DNA of 64,000 bases from Pisolithus tinctorius. Its lineage: Eukaryota; Basidiomycota; Agaricomycetes; Boletales; Pisolithaceae. The notes under the pieces were generated by a model that saw only the letters and a list, made by a program, of their open reading frames with translations, did not search any database and had not been told where the DNA came from. Below are positions 34,999 through 47,982 of the stretch, one piece after another. The stretch lies in assembly GCA_024663395.1 (NCBI GenBank), contig JANFAH010000070.1, forward strand, positions 62,001 through 126,000. The letters are read 5' to 3'. The position numbers and the translations under genes were made by a program. Numbering within the stretch: position 1 is the stretch's first letter; every line of letters starts with the position of its first letter.

Positions 34999-35467
34999 AT
35001 GGAGTCGACACTTCAAGGAATATCCGCAGAGTACCAGAAGCTGCAAACGGATTTGACGATCCTAGTCGATAAACGAACTCGACTAGAAGCCCAGCTTTCC
35101 GAAAACGAGATGGTCAAAAAGGTGAACACCTCCACGCTTCTTTCGATAGATCAGTCCACATGTAACACTACTGTCGCGTCAGTGCTCCTGCTGAATTCTT
35201 ACTAACAGGAGTTCGCCAACCTCACTGCAAACAACACCATCTACAAATTCATTGGGCCTGTCCTTGTTCCCCAAGACCAGGCCGAAGCTAAGAGCAATGT
35301 AGAAACACGATTGGAGTTCATTCGTGGAGAAATGTAAGCTCAATTCACTCCTCTTGTTCACAAGCTCCGTAAACTCTGCGTGCAGAAAACGAGTCGAGTC
35401 ACAAATAAAAGAGACAGAACAGCAAACAGAAAAGAAACGAGCCGAGGCACGTCATACACGACTGTAG
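34999..35467 (+). CDS. yke2: Prefoldin subunit 6 (Yke2)
   Basis: Beta-type subunit of the hexameric prefoldin chaperone, which hands unfolded actin and tubulin to CCT. Exons 34999-35121, 35209-35333 and 35386-35467 give about 109 residues. The first helix of the coiled coil is MESTLQGISAEYQKLQTDLT and onward through RTRLEAQLSENEMVKKEF. The turn is TANNTIYKFIGPVLVPQDQ, and the return helix reads EAKSNVETRLEFIRGEIKRV to KRAEARHTRL. IYKFIGPVL.PQ is the family hallmark. Convergent with the RdRP gene. Confidence 0.95.
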
Positions 35468-35599
35468 TGGTGACAACTGACTGACGCATTCAATATATTA
35501 GCTGGTTGTTATCCAAACGAACATACGGCAGTCTCAATTGAAGAATCCACCAGCCTAGTTATGGTGTAGACAAGTTGCTATCAAAACGAAGTGTTTTCT

Positions 35600-38500
35600 T
35601 CAACGAAAGAGCGATTTTTTGATGGTGAACTTATCGTAAAACGCGTGTGATACTGCTTTTGATGGACCCCGACTCCGAGCCTTGATGTACCCCATATCCC
35701 TCATTGCGACGCAGAATGGGAACTTTCCCTCTGGATCAATCTTGTATGCGTATGATGCTTTCAGGTGAGCCAATTCGTCCTCAGAGAAGCACAGGCACTC
35801 TGGAGTGGGGTTCCTGGCAAACTGCCGTGTGAGACCGCGAAGAATATCCTGACGGCGCTCAATCTTGTGCATCGTGAAGCCTCCTGAGCGGACTTTGACC
35901 TTGTACTCTGGAAAGATCTCCTCCACGTGGGCTTGGATGCGAGAAAGTTCTAAGTTCATTCGTGCTGCATGATCTTGATCCAATAGCCGCATTCTGGCTA
36001 CCCTTTCTTTAGCATCGTCCCAAGGTTTCAAAAGTGCAGTGTCCTTGAAAGTTGCCTCAGGGACCACCGATTGCACCTTTGACAACTTGATATTGCCATA
36101 ACACCTGGCCTCTCTTGTGATAGCATCCATGATGAATTCTGGGAGTGTATGAGGACGACTGACATTGAGCTCATTCTGCTCGTGCAGAGTGGCCTCTTCA
36201 TCTGTCTCCTTCCATGAAGGAGCACGTTTCTGGTATTTGTGCGTATCCCTTTGCAGGACTTCAGGTAGCACTGTTAAGCCAGACTTTGCGGAGTCAAGAA
36301 CATGGCAAAACCTGCACAGGCATGAACTTGTGTTGACATGGTGAGTGTTAGAACAGCCAACTCACATGTAGGCAAGACGGATAGTCTCCTTATGGTTGTA
36401 GCCCAGTGTGTAGATAGCCACATCGTGGAAGTTGGAATACTTTCCAACTAGTGTATTTGATTGCAAACCACCAAGAAGGAAAGACTGAATCCTTGCTCCT
36501 GTCATAGAGGGATGAAATTCATGCTCCTTGATCAAATCAGACACAGAACAACCATCCCTGTTGAAGTTGCTGAGTAGGTCTCCTGGTGGAAAAGAGTGAT
36601 GAAGAGGTGCATTCTTGAAAGAAGTAACAATGGTGGGTTGCCATATTGCAATAGCCTTGTCGCCATCATAGTCACCTGATAATACACAATGAGCAGGTCA
36701 CTTGGTTTACACATACATCTCAATCACTTCCATGACTTACCACCAGCAAGGATATCTGCAAAGCGACGAGATCCTTGAACAGGACAAACAATGACATCGA
36801 CATAATTGCTCAATTGTGGTTTGACTACTGCTGTGACCTGTCAGAAATCAGAAATCTACAGCCTCTTGCAGTGTTCTTCTGACCAACCTTCCGTACATCT
36901 GTTGGCAATTTGCAAGGATAACGTGCAAGCTTCACACACATGTTACCAGGAATGCATAATGGCATAACCAAAAAAGGCATACCAAAACATCTCCCACAAC
37001 AAAGTGGGAGATAGTGCCATCTGGTTGGAGAAACTTGGCATCCCTTGTGAGAATTTGAACTTCATCAGGGGCTAGGATTCCACAGGGGTCTGTGGCAAAA
37101 CTCATTCAGGGCAGGATCCCAAGGCAAAATGGAGTCATGTACCTGGTACCATCCAGGCTGTGCATGACATGCTCACTTCCAGCCTGGGGTGCTTGACATA
37201 AGTTTTCACAGAACTCCTGGCAAAATTCTTGATCTTGTCAGCAAGATAAGGACAATCTTGTGGTGTAAACCCAGCATCAAGCATGACCAGAATGGTTTCA
37301 GCTATGGATGAGGGACATCCACTTAGCTCATCTGCCCACCACGCAGCTGATTGTGGAGAATACCCAAAGCTTTCAAGGTCATCCTCATCCTCCTCATCCT
37401 CCTCATCACCTTTCTCAGACAAACCCCTCATCCTTGCCTCACCTGCTGCCTCACGAGCCTTCCTTGCACCAATTACCCCTCCTGCCTGTGCCACATGACA
37501 CCAAAGTTCGAACATTGCAGCTGGACCATCCCATGCAAGAAGTTTGTCCACAATGTCGTCCAAGTTTTGCCTCGTTAGGTCAAGGAAGACACCATAAGGG
37601 ACTCCATTCTCAGCCAAATTGACAATAATCTCAGCAGATAAGCAGGAAGGGCAGCGCAAGTGGGATGACCTTAGGACATCAATAGTGACCTGTGCCTTTG
37701 GCAGTGGAATGCCAACGGGATATTTTATCTTGATCTGTGATGGCCGAAGCCAGACGCAGGGTGGCTCAGAATTATTGGTAAATGAGTCAGGGTGGACAAT
37801 CAAGAGTCCCTGATGATGCGTTGGTAAGATGGTCGTCAACAAGGCTTTCCTATTTCATACCTTTGCACCTGCTATCCTGCACTGTATTGCAGTGGGGCAA
37901 GTATCCCAATTAAAAATGGCACACATTTTCTTCATAGCTGCCAAGTTGATGAAACCACAACCATCAGTCATGACCGAGTCACCAGCAACTGTGGAATAGT
38001 GAATAATACCCTGCACCAGTGACCAACCCACCTTACCTATGTCGTCAGCGGGTAAAATGTCATTTGGGTTCAGGTCAATTCCAGGGACAGAGTTTGACAA
38101 CCCAAGAGCAAAACGAGATGCCCATTTAGCCATTGACTTGACGGGTGAAATTTAGTGAACCAAACAATCTATGCAGAATTTCCACACAACTCACCTGTGA
38201 GCTATTGACTTCGATGGGGTTGTGCCAATTCAAGAAATTCATGAATGATGGGGGAGGGGGACATGCGTGCAGAGGCAGGCAAGGTAATGATTCAAGGAGT
38301 TCATTGGTTGCGCCAAGGAAGACGCTACTATCCTTCGCATAAAACGCACGATAGACGATGCCGCATAGCAAGAAGCGTTGAGAAAAAAAAGTGATTAGTG
38401 CGGAGCGCGCCTTGTTCATCATCTTGCGTGCTACACGGACCCGGATGATTGCATAAGAGCCAAACTGGCGGGAGAGACGTGTTGAGCAGCCGAGTTCAGG

Positions 38501-39171
38501 TCTGTTGAGGACAATCTTGTAGTTGCTAGACTCCGAGCCTTTCGATGTATAGTTGTACAGCTTCAGCGATGCAGAGAAGTGAACTCTGCCACCATACCAT
38601 CCATCTGGATGTCTATGAAACCGCTCCTGCGAATTTGCATGTTCGTACTCGTGGTCGAGTTCTTTCCAAGGTGACTAAATATGTTGATAAGTCATTGCAT
38701 TGAAGTACGAAGAGTTATGTACCGTGGCTTCCCTCTCCCGGCTAAAAAAAACCTCTGATACTTCAACATTTTCACTGCTGTTTCCGCCGTAAAGATTGTC
38801 TACCAGCGGGGCTGCAAGCTGATTGGGACCCTTGAGTCTGTCTAGCTCAGGGATGGCAACATCTTCATATGACATATGCCCCATCGTGACCAATCGCGCT
38901 ATCTGCCATTGAACACCGTAGCGAATCCCTTTCGCGTCGAAGTACTTTTGCAGGCGGCCATGGTGAGCCTAAAAAGATCGTCAATGGAAACCACGCTATA
39001 ACTTAAGCGTGATAGCTACGAACGATTACGAAAACGGAATTGTCACCCGTCATTGTTATTGTGCCCCTCTGAGAAATTGGAGCCGTCAGGGTAGGACTGA
39101 TCCTTGAGCTCGAGTGGTTAGAACCCGTGCTCCAAAAAATCAGGAAGCCGCTCGTACTGCCGAATACAAAC
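35600..39171 (-). CDS. RNA-silencing RNA-dependent RNA polymerase (cellular RdRP), 5' end unresolved
   Basis: Eukaryotic RdRP that makes double-stranded RNA for small-RNA pathways. In order: AHHGRLQKYFDAKGIRYGVQ, WQIARLVTMGHMSYEDVAIP, SASLKLYNYTSKGSESSNYK, MMNKARSALITFFSQRFLLC, WASRFALGLSNSVPGIDL, DSVMTDGCGFINLAAMKKM, PTAIQCRIAGAKGLLIVHPD, PPCVWLRPSQIKIKYP and PCGILAPDEVQILTRDAKFL. Next come HFVVGDVLLARYPCKLPTDV, KPQLSNYVDVIVCPVQGSRR, then catalytic ILAGGDYDGDKAIAIWQP (DYDGD). After it come GKYSNFHDVAIYTLG, AYMFCHVLDSAKSGLTVLP and the tail to SLFR. A Glu/Asp run (EKGDEEDEEDEDDLESFGYS) sits in the middle. Introns at each join keep phase. N-terminal exons upstream of 39050 are uncertain; the frame is open to an acceptor at 39171 but I find no ATG exon that joins in phase. 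No nonsense or frameshift seen. Confidence 0.9.
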
Positions 39172-39462
39172 CTGGAAATAAGAAAACTCTTTGATGTACT
39201 TTGTCTTGATATAACGATATTAGTTTGCGAGCGGTTAGATTGAGAGCGAACGAATCGAACCAAAGCTCCTGATTATCTGCTTACCTCACGCATGTTTAAC
39301 TACTTGCAATAACACAGTACTCCCCGTCACATCATTCGTTGATGCACACGCACGACCGAAACAAGCTCGGGAACGTTGGGTGGTACGATACAACATGACA
39401 ATTGGTATAACTCATACAGTTGGGTTACAACAAACAAGGTTCACATTACATACGTCAGACAT
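39172..39462. other. Intergenic: probable RdRP 5' region and Zn2Cys6 3' flank
   Basis: May contain a first exon of the RdRP gene (an ATGCGTGAG followed by gtaagc lies near 39292) but its phase does not fit the frame downstream. Confidence 0.4.
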
Positions 39463-42400
39463 TCACCATATCTGGGGCGCACGGTAATCCGGAGGTAGCA
39501 GGAAAGCATCCATTCCTTGTTGCGAGAAAGTGTTTCCGCCCAGACTTTGGTCAGTGATCCAGAAGGGTAACTGTTCGTTCGAAGTCATTTCAAATCCTCG
39601 CCAGATGGTATCAGCGTCCGCTCCAGATTGGGGTACCATGCCCATCTGCATCTGGTGCACCGCTTCAGGGCTGGAGAACGAGGGGTCGTACGTAGGAGAA
39701 AATGTATCGTGCATGCTTGAATGCTGCTCGACAGCCATAGGAATCGTGCGCGGCACCTCCCGGGAAATATTCGGGGATCGAGAGGTGGACGGAGCCTTGC
39801 GCTTCTTGGCTCTCTTGAGCATGAGCTGGAGAGTAATGGCATATCGTTTTCCAGGGACTTGGAGAGTGTAAGAAACACAACCTAACATCGGCTTCAACTT
39901 ACTGTGGGACATCATATTGACCAGTCGCTCAACTTGGATTCTTATTTCCTGTGTATCGCAATCGTTCGGGCTTGTCCCTTGGAGTCAAACTTAGTGTACC
40001 GTTGGGCAAGCATGAAAACTCACAAGAGACGAGCCAACCTCAGAAGGAAAGATGCCGCGAACGTGGCAGTTGCGTGAGTGTAGTGGACGGCTTTCGTATT
40101 GTTTGTCAGCTGCTAGACGGTCGTTGTAGGACTACTAACCGTATTTCATTCCTTCGCTGTAGGACGGTGAATTAACCGTAATATCCAGGCCTTGACGAGC
40201 GACCTTTATCGAACGGATGGCGAGTTCCCTCTGCGCCTTCGGCATTTTTTGCACATCATCTGGACCGTTGATACCGCGGAGAGCTGTTGCATTATGGAAT
40301 AGTTGTGCGTGTAGTTGTTGGATCTGTAGGCTTTGCCGGTAGAAAGCTGCAATTTTTTTTAGCAACGATTGATATCGCTTTAGCATATACACACCCGCGT
40401 CTTCATACTTCTGAGAGAAGGCTTCATCCCAAGTGTTGTACCAATTGCGGAAATCTGTGTCTGCTTGATCAATGACAGCAAAGGTGACCTCGTCAACAGG
40501 GCGATCAAATGGTGAAAGCTTGTTATGGACTCTCTCGCGTATTGCCATGAGTTCAACAGTTGACACGAGGCGCATGTCGTCTTCGATGGCAAGAGGGTGT
40601 TGCAACAATAAGCGGCCTTGGCAGATGCTCTCGTCCTCTGTCAAGATTGCAGGCCGACCAGTGCCATAGGATAACCTGATAAAAAAAGAGATCAGCAAAC
40701 GCGGACCGTAGGAAAACTGGACAACTCCATACTGGTGCTCAAAAAGATACAAGCAGAACCAGGTTCGCGACGCAATCACAAGCTCACGATCGTCATTCGG
40801 GTCATAGTTGGAGCTTCTGTTTTGCATCCGTCTGAGCAGTCTGGGCCACGCCTTATGTAATGCTGAGAAGATATGTAAGAGCTGTAGTAGCATAGCAGCA
40901 GCACCGTAACTCACAGAGTTCCATCGCCATACGGACGGCATGACCACCACTAAGCCAACCATTGTCAGACCAACCTGAGACAAGAACTTCGAAAGGTGAA
41001 AAGCCGTCCCACTAAAGGAAATTTAAACAGGAAGACTCACTCATAGCTTGAACAGCCTCTACACGCGTAACAGGTGCGAAAAGTGTAGCTCTTGATATGT
41101 TTTGCACTGCTTCCAAGCAACGGGTGTACGTTTCGCTCGCTTTACCTGGTAAGGTGTTGGTGTGTTGCGAAGATGCATGCAGTCTACACTGACCTCCACC
41201 GTCACGAACACGAGCAGCAACCATGCATATAGCATCCACTGCAAATGGCGAACGCTCGTGCAGAGCATCGAAGGAATCGACGTGAGAGTCAAACACAGGA
41301 AGGAATGTGGAGCATCCCGCATAAAAGCTATTGGAGGTCAAGAGTCGAACAAGGGGTAAAAGGAACAAGCGCACATCCGAAATAGCTCGCGAGCCTCTTC
41401 TTCTGAAACCAGGTTTTGCGTGACAACTGGGGATGCACGCAACCGTTCATTTTCTTTCGATATATCACTCAGAGGTAAATATACTTACCATCAGGGAACA
41501 CTGGACTGCGAGCTGCCTTGTGGCGAATCTTTCTCCTCTTACTTGGCCGGGACTGTCGTTCTGGAGATGGCGTTCTTGCTCTACTTTGGGGTTCACTGCT
41601 TGCTTCACCATTTTCCTAGGGTGTATGCCAGATACAGAGGTTACCACGGAAGGACGATTTCGCATCGCACACACCTTGGTAGCTCTCTCAACAGCAACAT
41701 CAGCCAATCCTCGTAAGACTTCCCACGGAGCCACTAAGCCGGACGCGGGCAGTTCCCCATTGTCCTCGTCGTCGACATCTGAGGAGTCAGCACTGGTGAC
41801 ATTCGAAGATGATGGTAATGCACGCCTCGATCCTGACGGTGTCGGCGCTCTGTAATTCCTGCTTGCATGAAAGCGTTGGGCTGTATCAGCAGGATAACGC
41901 GCAGGCATGTGGCCGTGAGTGGCGCCAGAGCCCACTCCGCCGATACTTGAAAAGGGGGGAAGGACTGCACCAGAAGAAGGGACTACGTAGGTGTACTGTT
42001 GATTTGAACCATGAGTCGAGTGCACAGGGGGCAATTGAGGTGAGTGGTAATCCCCCACGACCTGTTGTTGGCTTGAAGACACGAGAGAGCTCTGGGAGAT
42101 TGAAGCTCGTGAATGGCGGGAGGTCAGATTGTGCATTGGAGGGAGGGTGTGATGACTCGACTGGTAGGTGGTTGAAGTGGCTGCGCCAGCTATTGAATGA
42201 TCGGGAGGGTGTGATCCGTTAGAGCCCGACGGCATCGGGGGAGTACCCATGGATTGGGTTGTGGGCGAGTGGGCATACTGAGGCTGTTGGTAGGTAGACG
42301 GGGAGCGATTAGTGTATGAGCCTGTACCCCTTAAATGAGCCATAATCTCGTGCAGCGAGTTTTGTATCGATGCCTGGGAGGTCTTAATGTCTGCAACGTG

Positions 42401-42855
42401 AGCCTCGAGGCTGCGAATGCGCCTGGAAGGAGTATATCAGATTGAGATCTCTGAGATGACTTGGGTCGGCTTACTCCAGCCCGGCTTCGCCGGTGAGGGT
42501 TGCCTCTCTGGAGGGTTTCTCGAACAAGCATTCCAAACCAGCGTGACGGCAGCGCCGACAGGGCGGATTGTCGGCTCCTTCGCAGCGCATCTTCTGCTTT
42601 CGGCATGCGTTCTGTATGGAGAAGAGGATCAGCGGTTGTTCTCGGGGAGGGTAGGGATGAGGATTTACGCATGCGCCTGTTGAAAAAAAGGTGCATCGAT
42701 GAGCATGATGGCGCCAGGGAGAGGAGGAAGGATGGCATACGGGGTACTCTATTGAGCGTCTTTGCGATAGGCTTGACATCAGGCTTTTGGGGAAGCTTGG
42801 AAGAATCGCTGGGGCCATCCTCGACCTTCTTGACTGGGGAGATGTTGGAATCCAT
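39463..42855 (-). CDS. Zn(II)2Cys6 transcription factor with fungal-specific middle domain
   Basis: Gal4-type nuclear regulator. It starts MDSNISPVKKVEDGPSDSSK. The binuclear cluster is ACNACRKQKMRCEGADNPPC and RRCRHAGLECLFEKPSR, with six Cys. It is assembled across two introns (42677-42740 and 42612-42668) around an 8-nt exon (42669-42676) that carries the first Cys. A coiled-coil segment follows (GLERRIRSLEAHVADIKTSQ), then a long Ser/Pro/His/Gln-rich stretch. The middle homology domain holds SFIPLVRLLTSNSFYAG-like sequence, SPFAVDAICMVAARVRDGGG, ATLFAPVTRVEAVQAM, ASRTWFCLYLFEHQYGVVQF and SYGTGRPAILTEDE. The C-terminal part is disordered and ends LPPDYRAPQIW. The target genes are unknown. 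Confidence 0.88.
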
Positions 42856-43051
42856 GACGAGGACGAAGCTGGGCTCGCCCGGGCTGTGGGTGGACTGGAC
42901 TCGGTTGGCCACTGCGTTGGTGCGACGGCCGCTTGGAATGAGCCGCACTTCGCAAGCGAGTCGGTAGGCTACAAAAGAGAGAGCAGCGCCTAAACACATC
43001 CACTCGTGTATACGACACAAACACCAGTCAATACTGCCTCCTCCCCCCATC
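42856..43051. promoter_or_regulatory. Shared divergent promoter, Zn2Cys6 factor and Yop1-like gene
   Basis: 196 bp lie between the two start codons and must hold both promoters. No TATA box is obvious. Confidence 0.5.
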
Positions 43052-43682
43052 ATGCTCGCACAGCTGGCATCCCACTTGCTGAGGTGTGTACCGTCTGTCA
43101 GCTGCTCGCAAGCGTTCTTTCTCACTGCTGCTGCCCAGCGCGTGGTTTGTCTTCTTGCTACCATGCTATTCCACCTTCAAGACCCTCTCCCATGCACCTC
43201 CGCACAGTGACCAGATCCAAGTATGGTGCATGTATTGGGCAGTTATCGGCGCATTCATCGCAGTCGAAAACATACTCGGGTTTTTCATATCCTGGTATCT
43301 ATCTGTCAGTGGTCTTCATCACTTCACCCCCTCTCAACGCTTTTCGCAGGCTCCCCTTTTACTGGGAACTCAGGACATTGCTCCTACTCTACTTGTCGCT
43401 TCCCCAAATCCAGGTTTGTACCGTAGTTCATGCCCGCCGCTTTTTGCTGATCCCCTCCAAAAGGGTTCGACTTATGTCTACAAGACCTATCTCGAACCGT
43501 TCTGCCGAATCAATGAAGCTGAGTTTGATGCTGGGATCGCGTCGGCCACCGGCAGCATCCTAGAATTCTTCCAGTCTCGCCTTGCCAGCGTGACTGACAT
43601 CTTCTTCAGCTTGTTAAACAAAACACCCGTCACCCTGGCGCCTCAGTCCAACAGGGCCTACAATACCAGTGCACTGAACTGA
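43052..43682 (+). CDS. Yop1/REEP (TB2/DP1/HVA22) family ER-shaping protein
   Basis: Hairpin membrane protein of the ER-tubule-shaping family. Exon 1 gives MLAQLASHLLS. Exon 2 starts AWFVFLLPCYSTFKTLSHAP and runs through VWCMYWAVIGAFIAVENILG to FFISW. Exon 3 is LPFYWELRTLLLLYLSLPQI, and exon 4 is QGSTYVYKTYLEPFCRINEA and onward. The pattern (P.Y.S.KAL...W..YW...FYE.K...W.....P...G....Y) matches TB2/DP1. The C-terminal extension has LEFFQSRLASVTDIF and ends NRAYNTSALN. All introns are in phase. Confidence 0.9.
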
Positions 43683-43805
43683 AGCCGTCGTCCATGTTAG
43701 AAATACTTGCACACTTGTCGATATCATACCTTGCACGGGGCTCATTAGCGTCTGGCTGATACATTTCCATTAATATTTAGTGGTAAAGGATAGATGGACG
43801 GTACT

Positions 43806-46800
43806 TCATGTATGGTGGCGTTTGAATGCAGCATCGACATCACTGGAGCTGTATTCCAGCGACAGCCCACTGTCAGAGTAACATTGCGACAGCTTTGCGT
43901 TGAAATTCTCAGTCATCCTCTGCAACTCTTCCTCGCAAGCTTTCCACACTCCTACCATCACTGTCCCAGGTGTAATCCCGCTGCTCTCCTCTCTTGTCGT
44001 TTTCTCTTCCGCCTCCGTGAAGTGTTTCTCCACTCGACGGAACAGGACATCGATGTGTTTTCGGACATCTTTCCCATCATATTCCTTGAGAACCCGTTTG
44101 AGTGCAGGCTTGTTGTAACTGCTATTCTTTTGAACTTCCGATGGTGCAGTTGTCTTCAACAGGCGCTCCACGCCCTCAAAAAAGTCCTGCGGAAGACCTC
44201 AGCGTCCCGGTGCACAAAGGCAGAGTCAACGGAACTCACAATCAGCTTAGCAAAGGGCCGCTTCAACACGATCTTCACGTAGGCACTCAGATTCTCGTTG
44301 TACATAGCCTCTGCCTGCTTCAAGAACCCAGTAACGGAGCCGACCCCCAGTTGAGACATCTCGGCAACGAAGTAATGCATGTTTTCTACAGGAAGCACGG
44401 TAACTCAAACGGTACGATGAGACGGTCCAAGCAGCGATGCTCACCGACTAGCAACACATGGTAATTGAGTTGTCCCTTGTCTTCGCCATCGCCGTCCAGC
44501 GTAGCCATGTGTTTTAAGCATTCAAACATGCTATGCACGATTTTCTCGTATGCAAGATCGACACTTGTCCGGATTTCAAGTCCGTCCGCACCAACAAGTT
44601 GCTGTTCCACGCGGTTGACGTACACCGGGAAATACTTGATAAAATGCGCAACACCTTTACGTTTTTTACTCGTCAGTTTCGTTTCCTCTACCATTTTTAT
44701 TTGCTGATTCTGCAAAGATGTTCGGTCACCCGGTCACTGACGATGTTCAGCGTACATACGACATGCCGATCAAAGGTTCCCTTCAAACGAAGATGTTGTT
44801 TGTCCAGCATTTGGAGGAAGAACGTGTTATCACCTTCTCCTGCCTCGTCTAAAAAGCGTTCCAAGCAGACGATAACACCTACTACCTGTCTAATCGGGTG
44901 TGAGTATTCGCATACAGTCGGTTGCACGGGTCTCACAGAGTATCTTTCGCTATCGCGATCTCGACCCACTGCTTGATTTCCTGTGGGAGAAAACCAAATA
45001 TAAGATCCATAGCACCCCGGACAAGCTTCGTTGTAGACTGGCTAAGGCCTGCACTTCGCGCCGCCTGGCGCCTAAAGTAGTTTTCCAGACCGGCGTAGTC
45101 CGCAAATGTGAGGCCTGCATCATTAATCTGCAAGAAATCTGCGATGAAATCCCCTTCCCGACTGATCAGTGGCGCGATTTCTTCCAGGATAAAACCGAAC
45201 GCCTGCTACGCGATCAGTACACAGGTTTGAACCTACTAGGAGAAGGACGAACTTCTGATGGTTGATAGTCATCATCACGCCGCTTATCGCGATCACGCTT
45301 CTGTAACTCCATTGGTGACCGAATGATGGTACCTGCGCGCCGGATGGCCCCTGCCTTCACAGTATTACCCGCAGCTGCGAAACCTGAGAGAGGAGTCAGG
45401 GAAACGCCCGACAGAAACGCGTCGGGATGCATACTCTGTTCACTCTCTTCTTCGGAATATTTTTTGAGCAAACCTGAATAGATTGAGAAAACGGTCCGCA
45501 TTTGCTTTCCGTGCAAGTCGCTGACGGCGGAAAAATATGCCTGCGAACAATGAGCGGCCTCGTTCAAGGAAAAATAAAACCATACATACAGCGCACAACT
45601 TCGAGTACGCTACCTCATCCATTTCCTTGAGATACAATACTAGACCAGCATATCGACCGAGGTATGTTTCCATACTTCCGTGGTCTACTAGAGTGGGTCG
45701 TGCACGCGCGTTTTCTCGACTGACGCCATTGTTGCTTTCTAATATGGTCTTGGACTGTGAAAATCATGTCATCGGCGTCCGATAGACTACCTGGTGAGAA
45801 CAGCTTACCTTGGCGACCATTATGATAGAAAGGTAATCAAGGATGCGCTTGCAGAATTGCGCATTGTATGTTCGATACTCGTCCAACCTCTCCATCGTAG
45901 CAGCCATTTCTGTCTACTTGTTAGTGGTACACCGGTGCTTTATCTATGGACAGCCCTCGCCTGTATCTTGACTTGCTTGCAGCGCCTTGTAAAGTTCAGT
46001 TGCTGCTTCCTCTAGTCGCTGTACGCCAGCGGGCTTCTCTAGAGATTCCTGGGCTAATGTGTGCAGAGCTTCATCACTAACTTGCACCGTTTGCTTGGGC
46101 GAAGTTAGTCTTGCAATTAGTGAACCTATCGACTTTTACCCACCAGTAGATTTTCGAGTTCATTCAATAATGCCCTTTGATTTTGCGTATGCACTTGTAG
46201 GCCCCGTCGTTGCGACTGGATAAAAGAAATGTCATCTCCGACAGCCTGACACAAATCAGTAACGCGCGGGAGTATTCGAGATCCCGCGTACATTCAAATG
46301 GATTTTATATGACGACAACAAGCTGTCAATGGCATCTACCTCTGACAAGGCCTCATCCAAATATTTGATGACAAGGTTGACCCGGTCGTCCGATTCCAAG
46401 AACGAATGGATATTTGCCTTCAAGACGCACGTGAGCGAATGAAGGAATAAACCTGATTTAAAAAAGGACCTTTTCCAATGCCGTCAACTCGTCCAGCAAG
46501 CGGGCTTCCACTAAATCCGCAGCCCCTCTTGTCGACTTGCGATCAAACATATCGTCGCTGGCCCAATCATAACCTTCCAACATTTCTTCCACGCTAAGCA
46601 TCGCTGCCTGACTAGTTTCTTGACCGCCTTCAATGTCTTCCTCTTCTCCGAGGTCACCAGCCACAAGCCTACCGATCGCAGCTTGGTTTGCAGGGTCAAA
46701 GAAGGAAACCCTGTTGCTATGCTCTCTCCTTGCAAGCGGTGTCCCAGGGGGTTTCAGAGTCTCTGTACGGTTTGTACTCGGAGTCAGACCAGGCGAATCG

Positions 46801-47982
46801 ACGCGAGATGGTGGCAGCACTGCCGTTGGAGGATATGCTGACAGTGGACTATGGCCTTGAGGCAGATCCAAGGATGGTTTGGTGTTGGAAACGCTTTCAT
46901 GGGATTGTCTGGAAGGCGGATTGCTCATCTGCTGGCGCGAAGGCACAAGACTGGATGGATGGGATGCCGCTATAGCGGGTGCGGACACAGGCGGTGTTGT
47001 GTTGGACGGCCGACGTGTGACTCTAGGCCTCAATGGACTAGGGAGGGCTGTTTGTGGTTGCTGATGCTGCTGGACAGTGGTAGGTGATGGAGACCGGTAA
47101 TTTGCAGTGACTTGAGTAGCTGTTACATGCGATGGGGGGCCAGGTAATGAATCTGCCGGTGAGGCGGAACGAGAGGGGGGATTTATGAGGTAAGAACGGG
47201 CGGGTGATTGTGAAAGTGGGGTCTGAGCGCGTTCATGGCTGACCTGAGGGATGGATGTAGTGGGAACAGGCGTCTGTTTTCCGGTAGTGGGTGCATCCGA
47301 AGTTGGGCGACTCTGCACTGAAACATCCGAACCTCGCTGGTGCGTCCCATGGTTTGCTATGATAACGACCAGGGTCGTAAGCAGATCGGTTAATGAAGTA
47401 ATAGAAGACGGCTCACAAGGAAGGGTAGGTACTGCCGAGTCGTTGACGCCGTGGAGCTGGAGGTGGCTGCCTATCAGGGACCGGAATAGATCGATAACTG
47501 CGTGGATAAACGCAGACTGATCGACGGGGTTCTCCGTCTGCCACTTGTAAGTTCTACCAAGAGTGATGTTGAAGAATATGGGCTGGCAAAACGAGGGCAT
47601 CAGACAACCGCGAATATGATCGTTAGTTGTGGACGCATGGTTTCACCGACATTGAAGACTTCGATGCCTCGCAGTTCGGCGAGCTTCCATGTCTTTCCGA
47701 CAGAGAACGAGCCGTTCGTGTTCAGCTTAGATTTGTGAATGAAACCGGTGCTGTCGCTGGCCCCTTGGGGCGTAGGCGTATCAACAACGGTCAGCGTACG
47801 GCGTTGCTCGAGCGGGACGCACTGGACAGCAAGATGTATCGCGGCTTCTTCCCCTGACCCTCACCTGCGTCCTCCCAGATCTTGACATGGGCAACATAGG
47901 ATTCCTGGATTGCAGCACCCGCATTACGCTTGTCAAACACGGAGGTTATGATGCGCTGGCGGGTATGGTCGTTGTCTGCCAT
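43806..47982 (-). CDS. sec3: Exocyst complex subunit Sec3
   Basis: Landmark subunit of the exocyst, which tethers secretory vesicles at the growing plasma membrane. The N-terminal PH-like PIP2/Rho-binding domain (MADNDHTRQRIITSVFDKRN, VAHVKIWEDAGEGQGKKPRY, TWKLAELRGIEVFNVGETM) is followed by FNITLGRTYKWQTENPVDQS. A Ser/Pro/Thr-rich linker follows (about residues 150-380, encoded near 47450-46700), then MLEGYDWASDDMFDRKSTRG. The helical part has coiled coils and then the C-terminal Sec3_C region: YAGLVLYLKEMDEVAYSKLC, DLHGKQMRTVFSIYSGLLKK, GDFIADFLQINDAGLTFADY, AMDLIFGFLPQEIKQWVEIA and QVVGVIVCLERFLDEAGEGD. It ends DVDAAFKRHHT. About a dozen short introns. Confidence 0.92.

Noticed and set aside
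36955..37010. A frameshift in the RdRP at a run of six T's
   Set aside because: Reading straight through suggested a lost T, but a normal intron (gtatgc...gtgaag) joins VVGDVL to LARYPCKLP in phase and matches the family.
37800..37860. A stop codon in the RdRP after RIAGAK
   Set aside because: A 53-nt intron ending catcatcag restores GLLIVHPD, so the gene is intact.
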